This document shows, piece after piece, positions 7,203 to 15,459 of a stretch of DNA of 34,709 nt. This DNA is from an uncultured Prevotellaceae bacterium (GTDB lineage: Bacteria; Bacteroidota; Bacteroidia; Bacteroidales; Bacteroidaceae), in contig CADBAP010000014.1 in NCBI GenBank assembly GCA_902792685.1, positions 1-34,709 on the forward strand. The letters run 5' to 3'. A program made the position numbers and the translations under genes. The notes beneath the pieces were generated by a model. The model saw nothing but the letters and a program-made list of their open reading frames with translations, had not been told where the DNA came from and ran no database searches. The number at the start of each line of letters is the position of its first letter. Position 1 is the first letter of the stretch.

Positions 7203-10200
7203 ATGAGAAAAGTAATCTTCTTCATCGCAATGGCGCTGGGGGTTGTGCAAGCATCTGCACAACCCTCGACGTTAGATTATTCGTATTGCGGTTACCGCAT
7301 GTCGGAAAGTATGTTACCCAACGTTCCCGTAGCGGTGGTGGTAGCTCCGTCGCAGGGCGATCAGTCTGCGGTGATACAACAGGCCATCGACTATGTGTCG
7401 GCTCTGAAACCTGACAAGAAGACAGGTTTGCGAGGAGCCGTCCTTTTGGAAAAGGGAACATACAACATACAACGCCCCATCTATATCCGTGCATCGGGTG
7501 TGGTGCTGCGTGGAGCAGACAAGACTTCAACAGTAATCCGGAAATGTGGTGTTGATCGCGGTGCAGCCGTCTATATCGAGGGTATTGACAACCGGCAACG
7601 GCTGGATACACTTTCTATTACGGCGGAGACGATTGCTTTAAACAGTTTGAAAATTCCCGTCAACGGCAACGTCAGCAAGGGTGATGAACTCGTCATCTGG
7701 CGCCCGTCAACAAAGGAATGGATTGCCTCCATGCAATGCAGCAACTATGGCGGAGGAAAAGATCTTGGCTATTGGGGGTGGCATCCGGGAGAAATCGATG
7801 TGGAATGGACACGACGGGCTGTTGCTGTATCAGGACAGACTGTTACGATTGATGCGCCGTTGTCGATGATACTCGATGCAAAGGCATCGGGTGCAAAAGT
7901 TATTCGGCAAGTGTGGACAGGTCGTGTTGAAAACTCCGGTGTGGAAAATCTTACCATCGAGTCGGATTACGACACTGCGAATCCTGCCGACGAGGATCAC
8001 TGCTGGGAGGGTATATATATAATGTACGCGCGAGACTGTTGGGTGCGTATGGTTGATTTCCGGCATCTTACAGGGTCGGCGGTTATCGTACAGCGCACAG
8101 GACAACAGATTACCGTCGAAGACTGTATTTCGCGTGAACCGATAGGGGAGTGTGGAGGTTACCGCAGGCGTACATTTCATGTGCTCGGTGAGAAGGTGCT
8201 CGTGCAGCGTTGTTATTCTGAACATGGCGTAAACGACTTTTCGGTGGGTGTCTGTGCAGCCGGACCCAATGCGTTTGTACAGTGTGACAGCTACGAGTCG
8301 AAATCGTTCAGCGGGAGTATCGGACCTTGGGTAACGGGACTTTTGTTTGATAACGTCAATATAGACGGCAACGATATCCGTTTTCAAAACCTCGGTGTCG
8401 AGAAATACGGTGCCGGATGGAATACGGCTAACAGTCTTGTATGGCAGTCAACGGCGGCTGGCATCTTCTGCTATGATCCTGACTCCATACAAAAAAACTA
8501 TGTGTATGGCTGTTGGGCACAGTTTGAAGGAAACAGCTACTTCGATGAATCCAATAATCACGTAAAACCCCGCAGCATCTTTGCCCACCTGCTTGGTAAG
8601 CGATTGGGACGTGATGTTTCAGCACAATGCCGTGTGCTTGACCGTAACACGGAAGCATCGAGCAGTCCCACCTTCGAGGAGGCGCAGCGTTTTACCGAAG
8701 AAGCACGACAGCCTCGTATGACAATGGAGGATTGGATCGGACAGGCTTCATTGCCAGCTGAAGCATTGCAAGGCGGCAAGGGAATGAAGGAGCTTAGATT
8801 ATCTAGAGAATCCAGAACATCTAAAGATACTAGAGATTCTAAAGCATCTACTCCCACCATCACCAACGGCAAACTCACCCTCAACGAACTGTTGATGGTC
8901 GGCGGAAAGCACCAGACTCCTTGGTGGAATGGACGTGTTCGCTATCCGGCTATTGCACGTGCTACTTATGCGCTGACGCGCTTTGTTCCAGGTATGGAGG
9001 GGAAAGGAACTACCGATCGCATCGATTCAGTAATTGTTGAGATGAATCGCGATAACAGTCTGGTTTTCAGTCAGAACTATGGACTATGGTATGATCGGAG
9101 AAGAGATGACCACGAACGTATTCGCAGACGTGATGGAGATGTGTGGGCACCATTCTATGAACAGCCGTTTGCCCGCAGTGGTGAGTCGAAGGCCTGGGAC
9201 GGACTGAGTAAATATGATTTGACGAAATTGAACAAATGGTACTACGCGCGCCTCAATGAATATGCAGAGAAGGCTGCTCCGGAAGGTAAACTTTTGTGGA
9301 ACGAACACTACTTCCAGCACAACATCTTGGAGGCAGGAGCACACTGGGTGGATTGTCCGTGGCGAACAGCCAACAACATCAACCATACAGATTTTCCGGA
9401 ACCGGTACCGTTTACAGGAGACAAGCGTATCTTCATGGCCGAATATTTCTACGATATCAGTCATCCCGTTCGACGTGAACTGCACAAACAATACATCATG
9501 CAGACGCTCGATGCCCTGAAGGATAAACCGAACGTAATCCATTCTATAGGAGAAGAGTTTACTGGACCATTACATTTTGTGCAATTCTGGCTTGATGTGG
9601 TAGCTGAATGGGAACAGACACGCGGACAAAAGGCACTTGTGGCACTTGCTGTCAATAAAGATGTCCAAGACGCCATCTTGCAAGATCCCGTTCGGTCGAA
9701 AGTAGTTGATATCATCGGTATCGCCCAGTGGTACTATCATCAGAAAGGACTTTATGCACCTGAAGGTGGTGTGAACATGGCACCGAGACAGTATGCACGT
9801 AAAATCAAGGCTGGAGGTGTACGTTTCGAAGATGTATATCATTCGGTACGCGAATACCGCGATGCCTTCCCTGAGAAGGCTGTCGTCTATTATGCGAAGA
9901 GTTATCCGGAGATGGCTTGGGCAGCGTTGATGGCAGGAGGATCGTGTCCGGCTGTACGCATCAGCAATACGCAGCTCCTTGCTGACCTTCCTTTGATGCA
10001 TCCAACTTCAGCGACCAACTCCGATGCTGGCGTGTATGTACTTCAGAACGATCAAGTAGGGGCACTAATCTATGCTGAGGGCGGAAACAAACAAGTGTCT
10101 TTACAGCTTCCTGCAGGAAAATACCATTTATCAGCAGTTGACCGAAAGAGTGGGGGAGTAACCTCGGAGAAAGGTACGCTCAATATCAACGGAACTTTCA

Positions 10201-10244
10201 CAACTACTGTTTCCGGCATCCTCTGGGTACAGAAAATGAAATAA
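7203..10244 (+). CDS. Large beta-helix (DUF4955-type) protein with C-terminal TIM-barrel-like domain
   Basis: 1013 residues from ATG 7203, chosen because MRKVIFFIAMALGVVQASAQ is a clean signal peptide and the start lies 2 bp after the DUF3826 stop. Residues about 45-500 form a pectate-lyase-superfamily beta-helix (DQSAVIQQAIDYV, VLLEKGTYNIQRPIYIRASGVVLRG, GVENLTIESDY). Residues 532-549 are a 9-bp tandem-repeat-encoded linker of (R/K)-x-(S/T) triplets. The C-terminal 450 residues, with LLWNEHYFQHNILE, NVIHSIGEEFTGP and VDIIGIAQWYYH, look like a glycosidase-type barrel with candidate acidic catalytic residues. Such proteins occur in Bacteroidota pectin loci. Enzymatic activity is not established from the sequence. 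Confidence 0.75.
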   Translation: MRKVIFFIAMALGVVQASAQPSTLDYSYCGYRMSESMLPNVPVAVVVAPSQGDQSAVIQQAIDYVSALKPDKKTGLRGAVLLEKGTYNIQRPIYIRASGVVLRGADKTSTVIRKCGVDRGAAVYIEGIDNRQRLDTLSITAETIALNSLKIPVNGNVSKGDELVIWRPSTKEWIASMQCSNYGGGKDLGYWGWHPGEIDVEWTRRAVAVSGQTVTIDAPLSMILDAKASGAKVIRQVWTGRVENSGVENLTIESDYDTANPADEDHCWEGIYIMYARDCWVRMVDFRHLTGSAVIVQRTGQQITVEDCISREPIGECGGYRRRTFHVLGEKVLVQRCYSEHGVNDFSVGVCAAGPNAFVQCDSYESKSFSGSIGPWVTGLLFDNVNIDGNDIRFQNLGVEKYGAGWNTANSLVWQSTAAGIFCYDPDSIQKNYVYGCWAQFEGNSYFDESNNHVKPRSIFAHLLGKRLGRDVSAQCRVLDRNTEASSSPTFEEAQRFTEEARQPRMTMEDWIGQASLPAEALQGGKGMKELRLSRESRTSKDTRDSKASTPTITNGKLTLNELLMVGGKHQTPWWNGRVRYPAIARATYALTRFVPGMEGKGTTDRIDSVIVEMNRDNSLVFSQNYGLWYDRRRDDHERIRRRDGDVWAPFYEQPFARSGESKAWDGLSKYDLTKLNKWYYARLNEYAEKAAPEGKLLWNEHYFQHNILEAGAHWVDCPWRTANNINHTDFPEPVPFTGDKRIFMAEYFYDISHPVRRELHKQYIMQTLDALKDKPNVIHSIGEEFTGPLHFVQFWLDVVAEWEQTRGQKALVALAVNKDVQDAILQDPVRSKVVDIIGIAQWYYHQKGLYAPEGGVNMAPRQYARKIKAGGVRFEDVYHSVREYRDAFPEKAVVYYAKSYPEMAWAALMAGGSCPAVRISNTQLLADLPLMHPTSATNSDAGVYVLQNDQVGALIYAEGGNKQVSLQLPAGKYHLSAVDRKSGGVTSEKGTLNINGTFTTTVSGILWVQKMK
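8796..8849 (+). repeat. In-frame 9-bp tandem repeat within coding sequence
   Basis: Six consecutive 9-bp units: AGATTATCT, AGAGAATCC, AGAACATCT, AAAGATACT, AGAGATTCT, AAAGCATCT. The approximate consensus is ARANNNTCT. The units are exactly in frame, each encoding (Arg/Lys)-x-(Ser/Thr), and lie between the two domains of the surrounding protein. Confidence 0.8.
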
Positions 10245-10279
10245 TATTTTGGATTTTCTTAGAAAAAAAAGGTGACAAC

Positions 10280-10324
10280 ATGCCGATTCGTTCGTCTTTT
10301 CAACAACAGACAGCGAGTCGGCAT
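10280..10324 (+). promoter_or_regulatory. Hairpin covering the start codon of the anti-sigma-like gene
   Basis: ATGCCGATTCG (10280-10290) pairs with CGAGTCGGCAT (10314-10324) over 11 bp with one U-G wobble and a 23-nt loop. The right arm includes the first two bases of the ATG at 10323, so the RNA could hide that start codon. This is a reading of the sequence only. Confidence 0.5.
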
Positions 10325-10577
10325 GAGTATTGATAAGACTATAAACATCGGGGTTTCGTGGCTGTTGGAGAATACAGGCTTCCTACGCTATGTTTTAGAA
10401 TCCGATCGAGAACAACAGACATATTGGGATTCATATGCGAAGGAACATCCACAATGTCAGCCTGCTATTGATCAGGCAAAATACATTCTCCAACACTTAG
10501 ATACACCCACCGATTTCCTAACTCGAGAAGAGATAGAAAGTCTAAAAAAACGCATCAAAAACACTTTAAGTGTCTAA
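10323..10577 (+). CDS. Small FecR-N-like anti-sigma protein lacking membrane and FecR domains
   Basis: 84 residues from ATG 10323. A GTG at 10272 would add 17 residues and has an A/G-rich sequence before it. GVSWLLENTGFLRYVL...QQTYWDSYAKEHP...AIDQAKYILQHL matches the cytoplasmic N-terminal helical domain of FecR-type anti-sigma factors, which begin with a similar F-hydrophobic-x-W/Y-V motif followed by WxxxxxxHP and a helix. The usual transmembrane segment and periplasmic FecR domain (about 250 residues) are absent and the gene ends cleanly at TAA. It lies 121 bp before the ECF sigma gene, in reverse order to the normal sigma-then-FecR arrangement. It could be a soluble sigma regulator or a remnant. 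Function inferred. Confidence 0.6.
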   Translation: MSIDKTINIGVSWLLENTGFLRYVLESDREQQTYWDSYAKEHPQCQPAIDQAKYILQHLDTPTDFLTREEIESLKKRIKNTLSV

Positions 10578-10631
10578 AAAACACCACAAAGATGCTAAAA
10601 AACCTTTAATTTGGCATTTTTTCTTGTATGT

Positions 10632-10665
10632 TTTGTAGTTGGTTTCAATAATTTACTTATCTTTG
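10632..10665 (+). promoter_or_regulatory. Probable promoter of the ECF sigma gene
   Basis: TTTG at 10632-10635 and TATCTTTG at 10658-10665, separated by 22 nt, slightly longer than the usual 19-21. Transcription would begin near 10672, 26 nt before the ATG at 10698. This suggests the sigma gene is transcribed separately from the genes before it. Confidence 0.55.
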
Positions 10666-10697
10666 CATCGAACCTTCAACTACAACTTATCTACCTT

Positions 10698-11258
10698 ATG
10701 GATACTGAAGTTAACTTAAAAGACGAGAAAGCTCGTAAACTGTTGGAAGATTTCCATGATGGAAAACCGTCTGCATTCGCATCGTTATATAATATGTATA
10801 TCGACATGATGCTGAATTACGGGCATTGTCTGACCACTAATACGGAACTTATCAAGGACTGTGTTCATGATGTCTTTGTGAAATTGATGGACAAACACGC
10901 ATCTTGTGATGTGCGCCGCATCAGTTCTTACCTGATTATTTCTCTTCGTAACAGACTGGTGGATGAGTTCCGCCGTAATAATTTCATGATTGAGACACCT
11001 GTAGAGGAAGTGTATTTCGACCGCCCATCCAATGATGTAGAACATGAGTATCTGCTACGTGAGACAATTTATCGGAGAAACAAACGCGTTGATTTCCTGT
11101 TGAAGTCATTGACACCTCGCCAGCGGAAAGCTTTCCAGTTGTATTATATTGAGGAACGGAAGTATGACGAAATCTGTGAGTTGATGCATATGAATTACCA
11201 TAGTGTGAGAAACTTAGTGCACCGTGGTATGCTGAGACTACGCCAAGCAGTAGGATAG
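10698..11258 (+). CDS. ECF-type RNA polymerase sigma factor
   Basis: 186 residues from ATG 10698; the frame is open upstream but that part would lie before the predicted promoter. Region 2 is seen at about 15-85 (DFHDGKPSAFASLYNMYID, CVHDVFVKLMD, SYLIISLRNRLVDEFRR). Region 4 is at about 125-185 (LKSLTPRQRKAFQLYYIEERKYDEICELM followed by YHSVRNLVHRGMLRLR). This is a complete group IV sigma factor of the Bacteroidota type usually paired with FecR-like anti-sigmas. Here it is preceded by a FecR-N-only protein and followed 4 bp later by a GH28 polygalacturonase, so it probably controls genes of this pectin locus. No TonB-dependent receptor gene is linked to it in the window. Confidence 0.88.
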   Translation: MDTEVNLKDEKARKLLEDFHDGKPSAFASLYNMYIDMMLNYGHCLTTNTELIKDCVHDVFVKLMDKHASCDVRRISSYLIISLRNRLVDEFRRNNFMIETPVEEVYFDRPSNDVEHEYLLRETIYRRNKRVDFLLKSLTPRQRKAFQLYYIEERKYDEICELMHMNYHSVRNLVHRGMLRLRQAVG

Positions 11259-11262
11259 TACT

Positions 11263-12651
11263 ATGACAAAACTCATTATAACACTGCTATGTGCCCTATT
11301 TTCTTTGTCTGTAAATGCCAAAGGAAAATGGAAAGACTATAAGAAAATTGAAAAACGTATTGTAGCTCCTATCTTCCCTGACCGTGAAATTCTGATTACA
11401 GATTTTGGTGCAACAGTTTACGGGAAAGCTGACGATAACCAAAAAGCCATCAACAACGCGATCCTTGCCTGCAGCGAAGCTGGCGGTGGACATGTCGTTG
11501 TTCCGAAAGGAAAATGGATAACAGGCGGCATACGTCTGCAGTCGAACGTAAACTTAGTAGTGAGCGAAGGCGCTACATTGCTCTTTGCATTCGATACACG
11601 GCTGTATCCGTTGGTGAAAACACGCTGGGAAGGAGTTGATTGCTGGAACTATCAGCCGCTGATTTATGCCTATGAATGTGAAAATGTAGCCATCACCGGC
11701 AAGGGAACCATCGACGGCAACGGCTCTCAGGATACCTGGTGGGGGATGACCGGCTATGAGGGATGGGGTTGGAAGGAAGGTATGGAGACGCAACGTTTCG
11801 GTGTAAGGGACACCCTTCTGAAACAATGCAACGACAATGTGCCTGTTGACCAGCGTCGTTACGGAATGGGCTACGGCTTGCGTCCGCAGCTTATTAACCT
11901 ATATCTGTGTAAGAATGTGTTAGTGGAAGGGGTCACCTTGTTGCGTTCTCCGTTCTGGGTGCTTCATCCGCTGATGTGCAAGAACCTTACGGTGAGGAAC
12001 GTAAAAGTATGGAATGAAGGACCGAATGGTGACGGCTGCGATCCTGAATCCTGTACAGATGTGCTGATTGAAGGCTGTACATTCCATACGGGTGATGACT
12101 GTATCGCTATCAAAGCTGGCAGAAACGTCGATGGGCGCAAACCTGAATGTCTGTCGGAGAATATCATCGTGAGAAACTGTAAGATGGAAGACGGTCACGG
12201 CGGGGTAGTGCTCGGCAGTGAGATCAGCGGCGGCGCACGTAATGTGTTTGTACACGATTGTCAGATGGACAGCGAACATCTGGATCGCGTCATCCGCATC
12301 AAAACCAATTCCTGTCGTGGAGGGATTATCGAGAATGTTTTCGTGCGCGACATTACGGTGGGCAAATGCGGAGAGTGTGTGCTGAAAATCAATTTGAACT
12401 ACGACCCCAAGGAAGTTTTCGGACGTGGTCATAATCCTATTGTACGCAACATTCATTTGGATCACATCACCTGTAACAGCAGTCAGTATGGTATTTACAT
12501 CATCGGACTGGAAGATGTTCTGAATGTTTATGATATCCATTTCCGCAACAGCAGACTTAATGGTGTAAGCAAACAACCGATGCGTATAGAAGGTATGGTT
12601 GCTCCAACTGATGTGAAAGGACTTGTCATCAATGGTACAAAGGTTAAGTAA
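11263..12651 (+). CDS. GH28 polygalacturonase (pectin hydrolase)
   Basis: 462 residues, signal peptide MTKLIITLLCALFSLSVNAK. Then the GH28 right-handed beta-helix with all catalytic motifs: N255-G-D257, G277-D-D279, G311-H312-G313 and R345-I-K347. The early ITDFGA and AINNAILACSEAGGGHVVVPKG motifs are typical of the family. It hydrolyses alpha-1,4-galacturonosyl linkages, and the resemblance to long bacterial members suggests an exo or rhamnogalacturonan-type specificity, which cannot be fixed from the sequence. The gene begins 4 bp after the sigma gene and overlaps the next gene by 20 bp, so all three are likely in one transcript. Confidence 0.92.
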   Translation: MTKLIITLLCALFSLSVNAKGKWKDYKKIEKRIVAPIFPDREILITDFGATVYGKADDNQKAINNAILACSEAGGGHVVVPKGKWITGGIRLQSNVNLVVSEGATLLFAFDTRLYPLVKTRWEGVDCWNYQPLIYAYECENVAITGKGTIDGNGSQDTWWGMTGYEGWGWKEGMETQRFGVRDTLLKQCNDNVPVDQRRYGMGYGLRPQLINLYLCKNVLVEGVTLLRSPFWVLHPLMCKNLTVRNVKVWNEGPNGDGCDPESCTDVLIEGCTFHTGDDCIAIKAGRNVDGRKPECLSENIIVRNCKMEDGHGGVVLGSEISGGARNVFVHDCQMDSEHLDRVIRIKTNSCRGGIIENVFVRDITVGKCGECVLKINLNYDPKEVFGRGHNPIVRNIHLDHITCNSSQYGIYIIGLEDVLNVYDIHFRNSRLNGVSKQPMRIEGMVAPTDVKGLVINGTKVK

Positions 12652-14935
12652 CTTGAACATATATACCTTTTTTTGTATATATCTGTTGACATTCGGGGCC
12701 ATAACCTCAATGGCTCAACCCAAAGACTATATCTGGACGACACCCAGTCATCACTCTTCTGAGTCAATGCCCTGTGGCGGTGGGGATATAGGTATGAATG
12801 TATGGGTAGAAGATGGCGACATCCTATTGTACGTCAACCGCAGTGGTACCTTTGATGAGAATAATACTTTGCTGAAACTGGGACGAATTCGTCTGAAACT
12901 TTTTCCGGCACTTGATACGGCTTCCTGCTTCCAGCAACGTCTGTGTCTGCATGACGGCTATGTGGAGGTGAGCGACGGCGAGAAAACAGTACAGATATGG
13001 GCTGATGTCAGAAAACCTGTGGTGCATATCGATATTGACAGCCGTAAACCGGTAGGTGTTGTGGCTGCCTATGAATCGTGGCGACATCGTGACCGCGAGA
13101 TGATCAAACGTGAGAGCTGGCAGAGTTCCTATAAATTTGGAGCACCGAAAGGAACACTCACCCGTCGCGACCATATTACAGCGAAGGGGAATGCTATTTG
13201 TTTTTATCACCAGAACACTGATTCGACTATTTTCGATGCGACTGTACGCCAACAACATCTATCAGCTTATCAGACGCAACTGTATAACCCCTTGGAGCAT
13301 CTTGTGTTTGGCGGCAGACTGACGGGCGATGGTTTTGTTGTGGCGGACAGTTATACAGGAAAGTATGATTATACAGACTATCAAGGCTGGTGGTTGAAGA
13401 GTTGTGAGAATAAAAAACACCAGGAATTACTCTTGACGCTCGCTACGGTAAACGGTAGCGTTGACGACTGGCATCAGACACTGATGAAGACCGAGCATAG
13501 CGTAAATAGCGTCTCTGACCGGAAGAATGCCCGTAAATGGTGGAACCAATGGTGGCAACGTTCTTTCGTCTATGGTGATGGAGACAGTGAAGAGGTTACT
13601 CGCAACTATATGTTGTTCCGATACATGCTCGGTTGTAATGCTTACGGACAATGGCCCACAAAATTCAATGGCGGTCTATTTACCTTTGATCCCTCACGAG
13701 TGGATACCGCACAGGCGTTTACTCCTGACTATCGTCGGTGGGGTGGTGGTACCTATACCGCTCAGAACCAACGTCTTGTCTATTGGCCAATGTTGAAAAG
13801 CGGTGACTACGATGCACTGAAGGTACAATTGGATTTCTATCGTCGTTTGCTTGGAAATGCAGAACTTCGTTCGAAAATCTATTGGAATCACGATGGTGCT
13901 TGTTTTACAGAGCAGATGGAAAATTTTGGCTTGCCTAACCATGATGAATACGGCCGAAAGCATCCAGATTGGTTTGATGCCGGTGTAGAGTGGAATGCGT
14001 GGCTGGAATATACGTGGGATACTGCGCTGGAGTTTTGTCAGATGGCATTGGAAATGGAGCGCTATGATGCAAACTATCGTGCAGAAGTATATATTCCGTT
14101 GGTGAAATCATGCATCGATTTTTTCGATCAGCACTATCGTATGCTTGCGCGACAGCGTGGTCGTAAGGAACTTGATGGTGACGGCAAACTGATTCTATAT
14201 CCAGGATCTGCTTGTGAAACATTCAAGATGGCGTACAACAGTACATCAACGATAGCAGCATTGCGTTGTGTCACATCGACACTTATTGAATATCTTTCCA
14301 AACATGGAGCTGATAGTGTTGATATAAATAAATACAAAAAAATTCTCCTTACGATTCCAGAGATTCCCACACGGAATATAGAAGGACATCAAATATTGGC
14401 TCCAGCAGCACACTGGGAACGGGTTAACAATATTGAAGCTCCGATGCTGTATCCGGTATGGCCTTGGCGTATGTACGGTATTGGACGTGATTCTATGCAG
14501 TTAGCACTCGATACATGGAATATTGACCCATACGTAAAAAAATTCTATGGGCACGTCAGTTGGGAACAGCATAACATCTGGGCTGCTTGTCTCGGATTAA
14601 CAGAAGAAGCGAAATTATTGACACTAAAGAAAATGAGCAACGGACCGCACCGTTTTCCAGCATTTTGGGGACCAGGTCATGATTGGACACCTGATCACAA
14701 CTGGGGCGGCTCTGGAACAATCGGTATGCAAGAAATGCTGATGCAGGAAGTTAACGATAAAATTCTTTTGTTCCCAGCTTGGCCAAAAGAATGGAACGTG
14801 CATTTCAAATTACACGCTTCAAAGAACACAACAGTTGAAGCATCGTTGTATGAGGGTCGTATTACTGATGTTAAAGTTTTCCCTAAGTATAGAGAACAGG
14901 ATTTGGTGATGCCTGATTTTGATAGACAACAATAA
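12632..14935 (+). CDS. DUF5703-type glycoside hydrolase
   Basis: 767 residues from ATG 12632, overlapping the GH28 gene by 20 bp. The segment LSNLNIYTFFCIYLLTFGAITSMAQ acts as signal peptide. An N-terminal beta-sandwich (PSHHSSESMPCGGGDIGMNVWVE... to about 300) is followed by an (alpha/alpha)6-barrel-like region with WPTKFNGGLFTFD, RRWGGGTYTAQNQRLVYWP, VEWNAWLEYTWDTALEFCQMALE and GPGHDWTPDHNWGGSG. This architecture corresponds to the DUF5703 family near GH95-like enzymes and found in Bacteroidota pectin and rhamnogalacturonan loci. Carboxylates in GDIGMNVW and the WDTALEF region are plausible catalytic positions. Substrate unknown. It is the last gene of the pectin arm and is followed by a long intergenic stretch. 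Confidence 0.78.
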   Translation: MVQRLSNLNIYTFFCIYLLTFGAITSMAQPKDYIWTTPSHHSSESMPCGGGDIGMNVWVEDGDILLYVNRSGTFDENNTLLKLGRIRLKLFPALDTASCFQQRLCLHDGYVEVSDGEKTVQIWADVRKPVVHIDIDSRKPVGVVAAYESWRHRDREMIKRESWQSSYKFGAPKGTLTRRDHITAKGNAICFYHQNTDSTIFDATVRQQHLSAYQTQLYNPLEHLVFGGRLTGDGFVVADSYTGKYDYTDYQGWWLKSCENKKHQELLLTLATVNGSVDDWHQTLMKTEHSVNSVSDRKNARKWWNQWWQRSFVYGDGDSEEVTRNYMLFRYMLGCNAYGQWPTKFNGGLFTFDPSRVDTAQAFTPDYRRWGGGTYTAQNQRLVYWPMLKSGDYDALKVQLDFYRRLLGNAELRSKIYWNHDGACFTEQMENFGLPNHDEYGRKHPDWFDAGVEWNAWLEYTWDTALEFCQMALEMERYDANYRAEVYIPLVKSCIDFFDQHYRMLARQRGRKELDGDGKLILYPGSACETFKMAYNSTSTIAALRCVTSTLIEYLSKHGADSVDINKYKKILLTIPEIPTRNIEGHQILAPAAHWERVNNIEAPMLYPVWPWRMYGIGRDSMQLALDTWNIDPYVKKFYGHVSWEQHNIWAACLGLTEEAKLLTLKKMSNGPHRFPAFWGPGHDWTPDHNWGGSGTIGMQEMLMQEVNDKILLFPAWPKEWNVHFKLHASKNTTVEASLYEGRITDVKVFPKYREQDLVMPDFDRQQ

Positions 14936-15110
14936 TTATTCGTATTACAACTGTTTCCAATAAATAATCATTTTTTATTTAATAGTTCAAGTAAATAGGG
15001 TAAAATGTATAATTTTATATATTCTATTTATCATAATACCTATTATTTTAGAATTACTATAACTTGTGTGGGAACACAATTATTTTTTTTGAAAAAAAGC
15101 ACAGAAATAT
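14936..15110. other. AT-rich intergenic stretch with no gene
   Basis: Very AT-rich sequence between the DUF5703 gene and the small-RNA promoter. No open frame of note, no convincing intrinsic terminator and no repeat beyond poly-A/T runs. It separates the accessory pectin locus from the ribosomal protein genes. Confidence 0.6.
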
Positions 15111-15141
15111 TTTGCAGTAATAAAAAGATACATTATCTTTG
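15111..15141 (+). promoter_or_regulatory. Consensus promoter with no gene directly downstream
   Basis: TTTG at 15111-15114, exactly 19 nt, then TATCTTTG at 15134-15141. This is a full match to the Bacteroidota promoter. The expected transcript starts near 15148 and meets a terminator at about 15230, before any gene. Confidence 0.75.
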
Positions 15142-15147
15142 CAGCGT

Positions 15148-15237
15148 TATCCTGAAAACAATCTTTTTACCTTAAAGAACTAATACCTATTGAAGATTGG
15201 AGCGATTGCCTGAGAAGGTCATCGCTTTTCTTTTTAT
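15148..15237 (+). ncRNA. Candidate small RNA of about 90 nt
   Basis: The interval runs from a perfect promoter to a terminator hairpin and holds no open frame of use. CAATCTT (15159-15165) pairs with AAGATTG (15193-15199), enclosing a mostly single-stranded A/C-rich loop. The 3' hairpin AGCGAT (15201-15206)/ATCGCT (15221-15226) with inner CCT-GAGA-AGG leads into TTTTCTTTTT. The layout is that of a free-standing Bacteroidota sRNA. It could instead be an attenuated leader for rplU. I do not match it to a known RNA family. Confidence 0.5.
15199..15237 (+). terminator. Intrinsic terminator of the candidate small RNA
   Basis: Stem AGCGAT/ATCGCT with an inner CCT/AGG helix and a GAGA tetraloop, followed by a T-rich tract from 15226. 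Moderately strong hairpin with a good T-run. Confidence 0.6.
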
Positions 15238-15337
15238 ATTCACAACCAAAACAATTGTGCGATTGTGCGAATGTGCATTTTCATCAAAAACCTTAGAAAG
15301 TTAAACTCTGTTAAACAAAAGCAAAGAATAAGGGGTA

Positions 15338-15459
15338 TTTGGTTAATATTTAAAGAAAAATGTGTAACTTTGCGCCCGATTTTAATCTGATTAGGCTCAA
15401 AAAAGGGCTGGCACGAAGCCAGACGCCTGACAGAAACCGTAATTTACTATATTATATTA
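15338..15459 (+). promoter_or_regulatory. rplU promoter and structured 5' leader
   Basis: TAACTTTG at 15365-15372 is a clear -7 element; a TTTG at 15338-15341 is 23 nt upstream, longer than usual. The leader of about 80 nt can fold as AGGC (15393-15396)/GCCT (15425-15428) around CTGGC (15408-15412)/GCCAG (15418-15422). Ribosomal protein leaders often mediate autoregulation; whether this one binds L21 is an inference. Confidence 0.5.
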
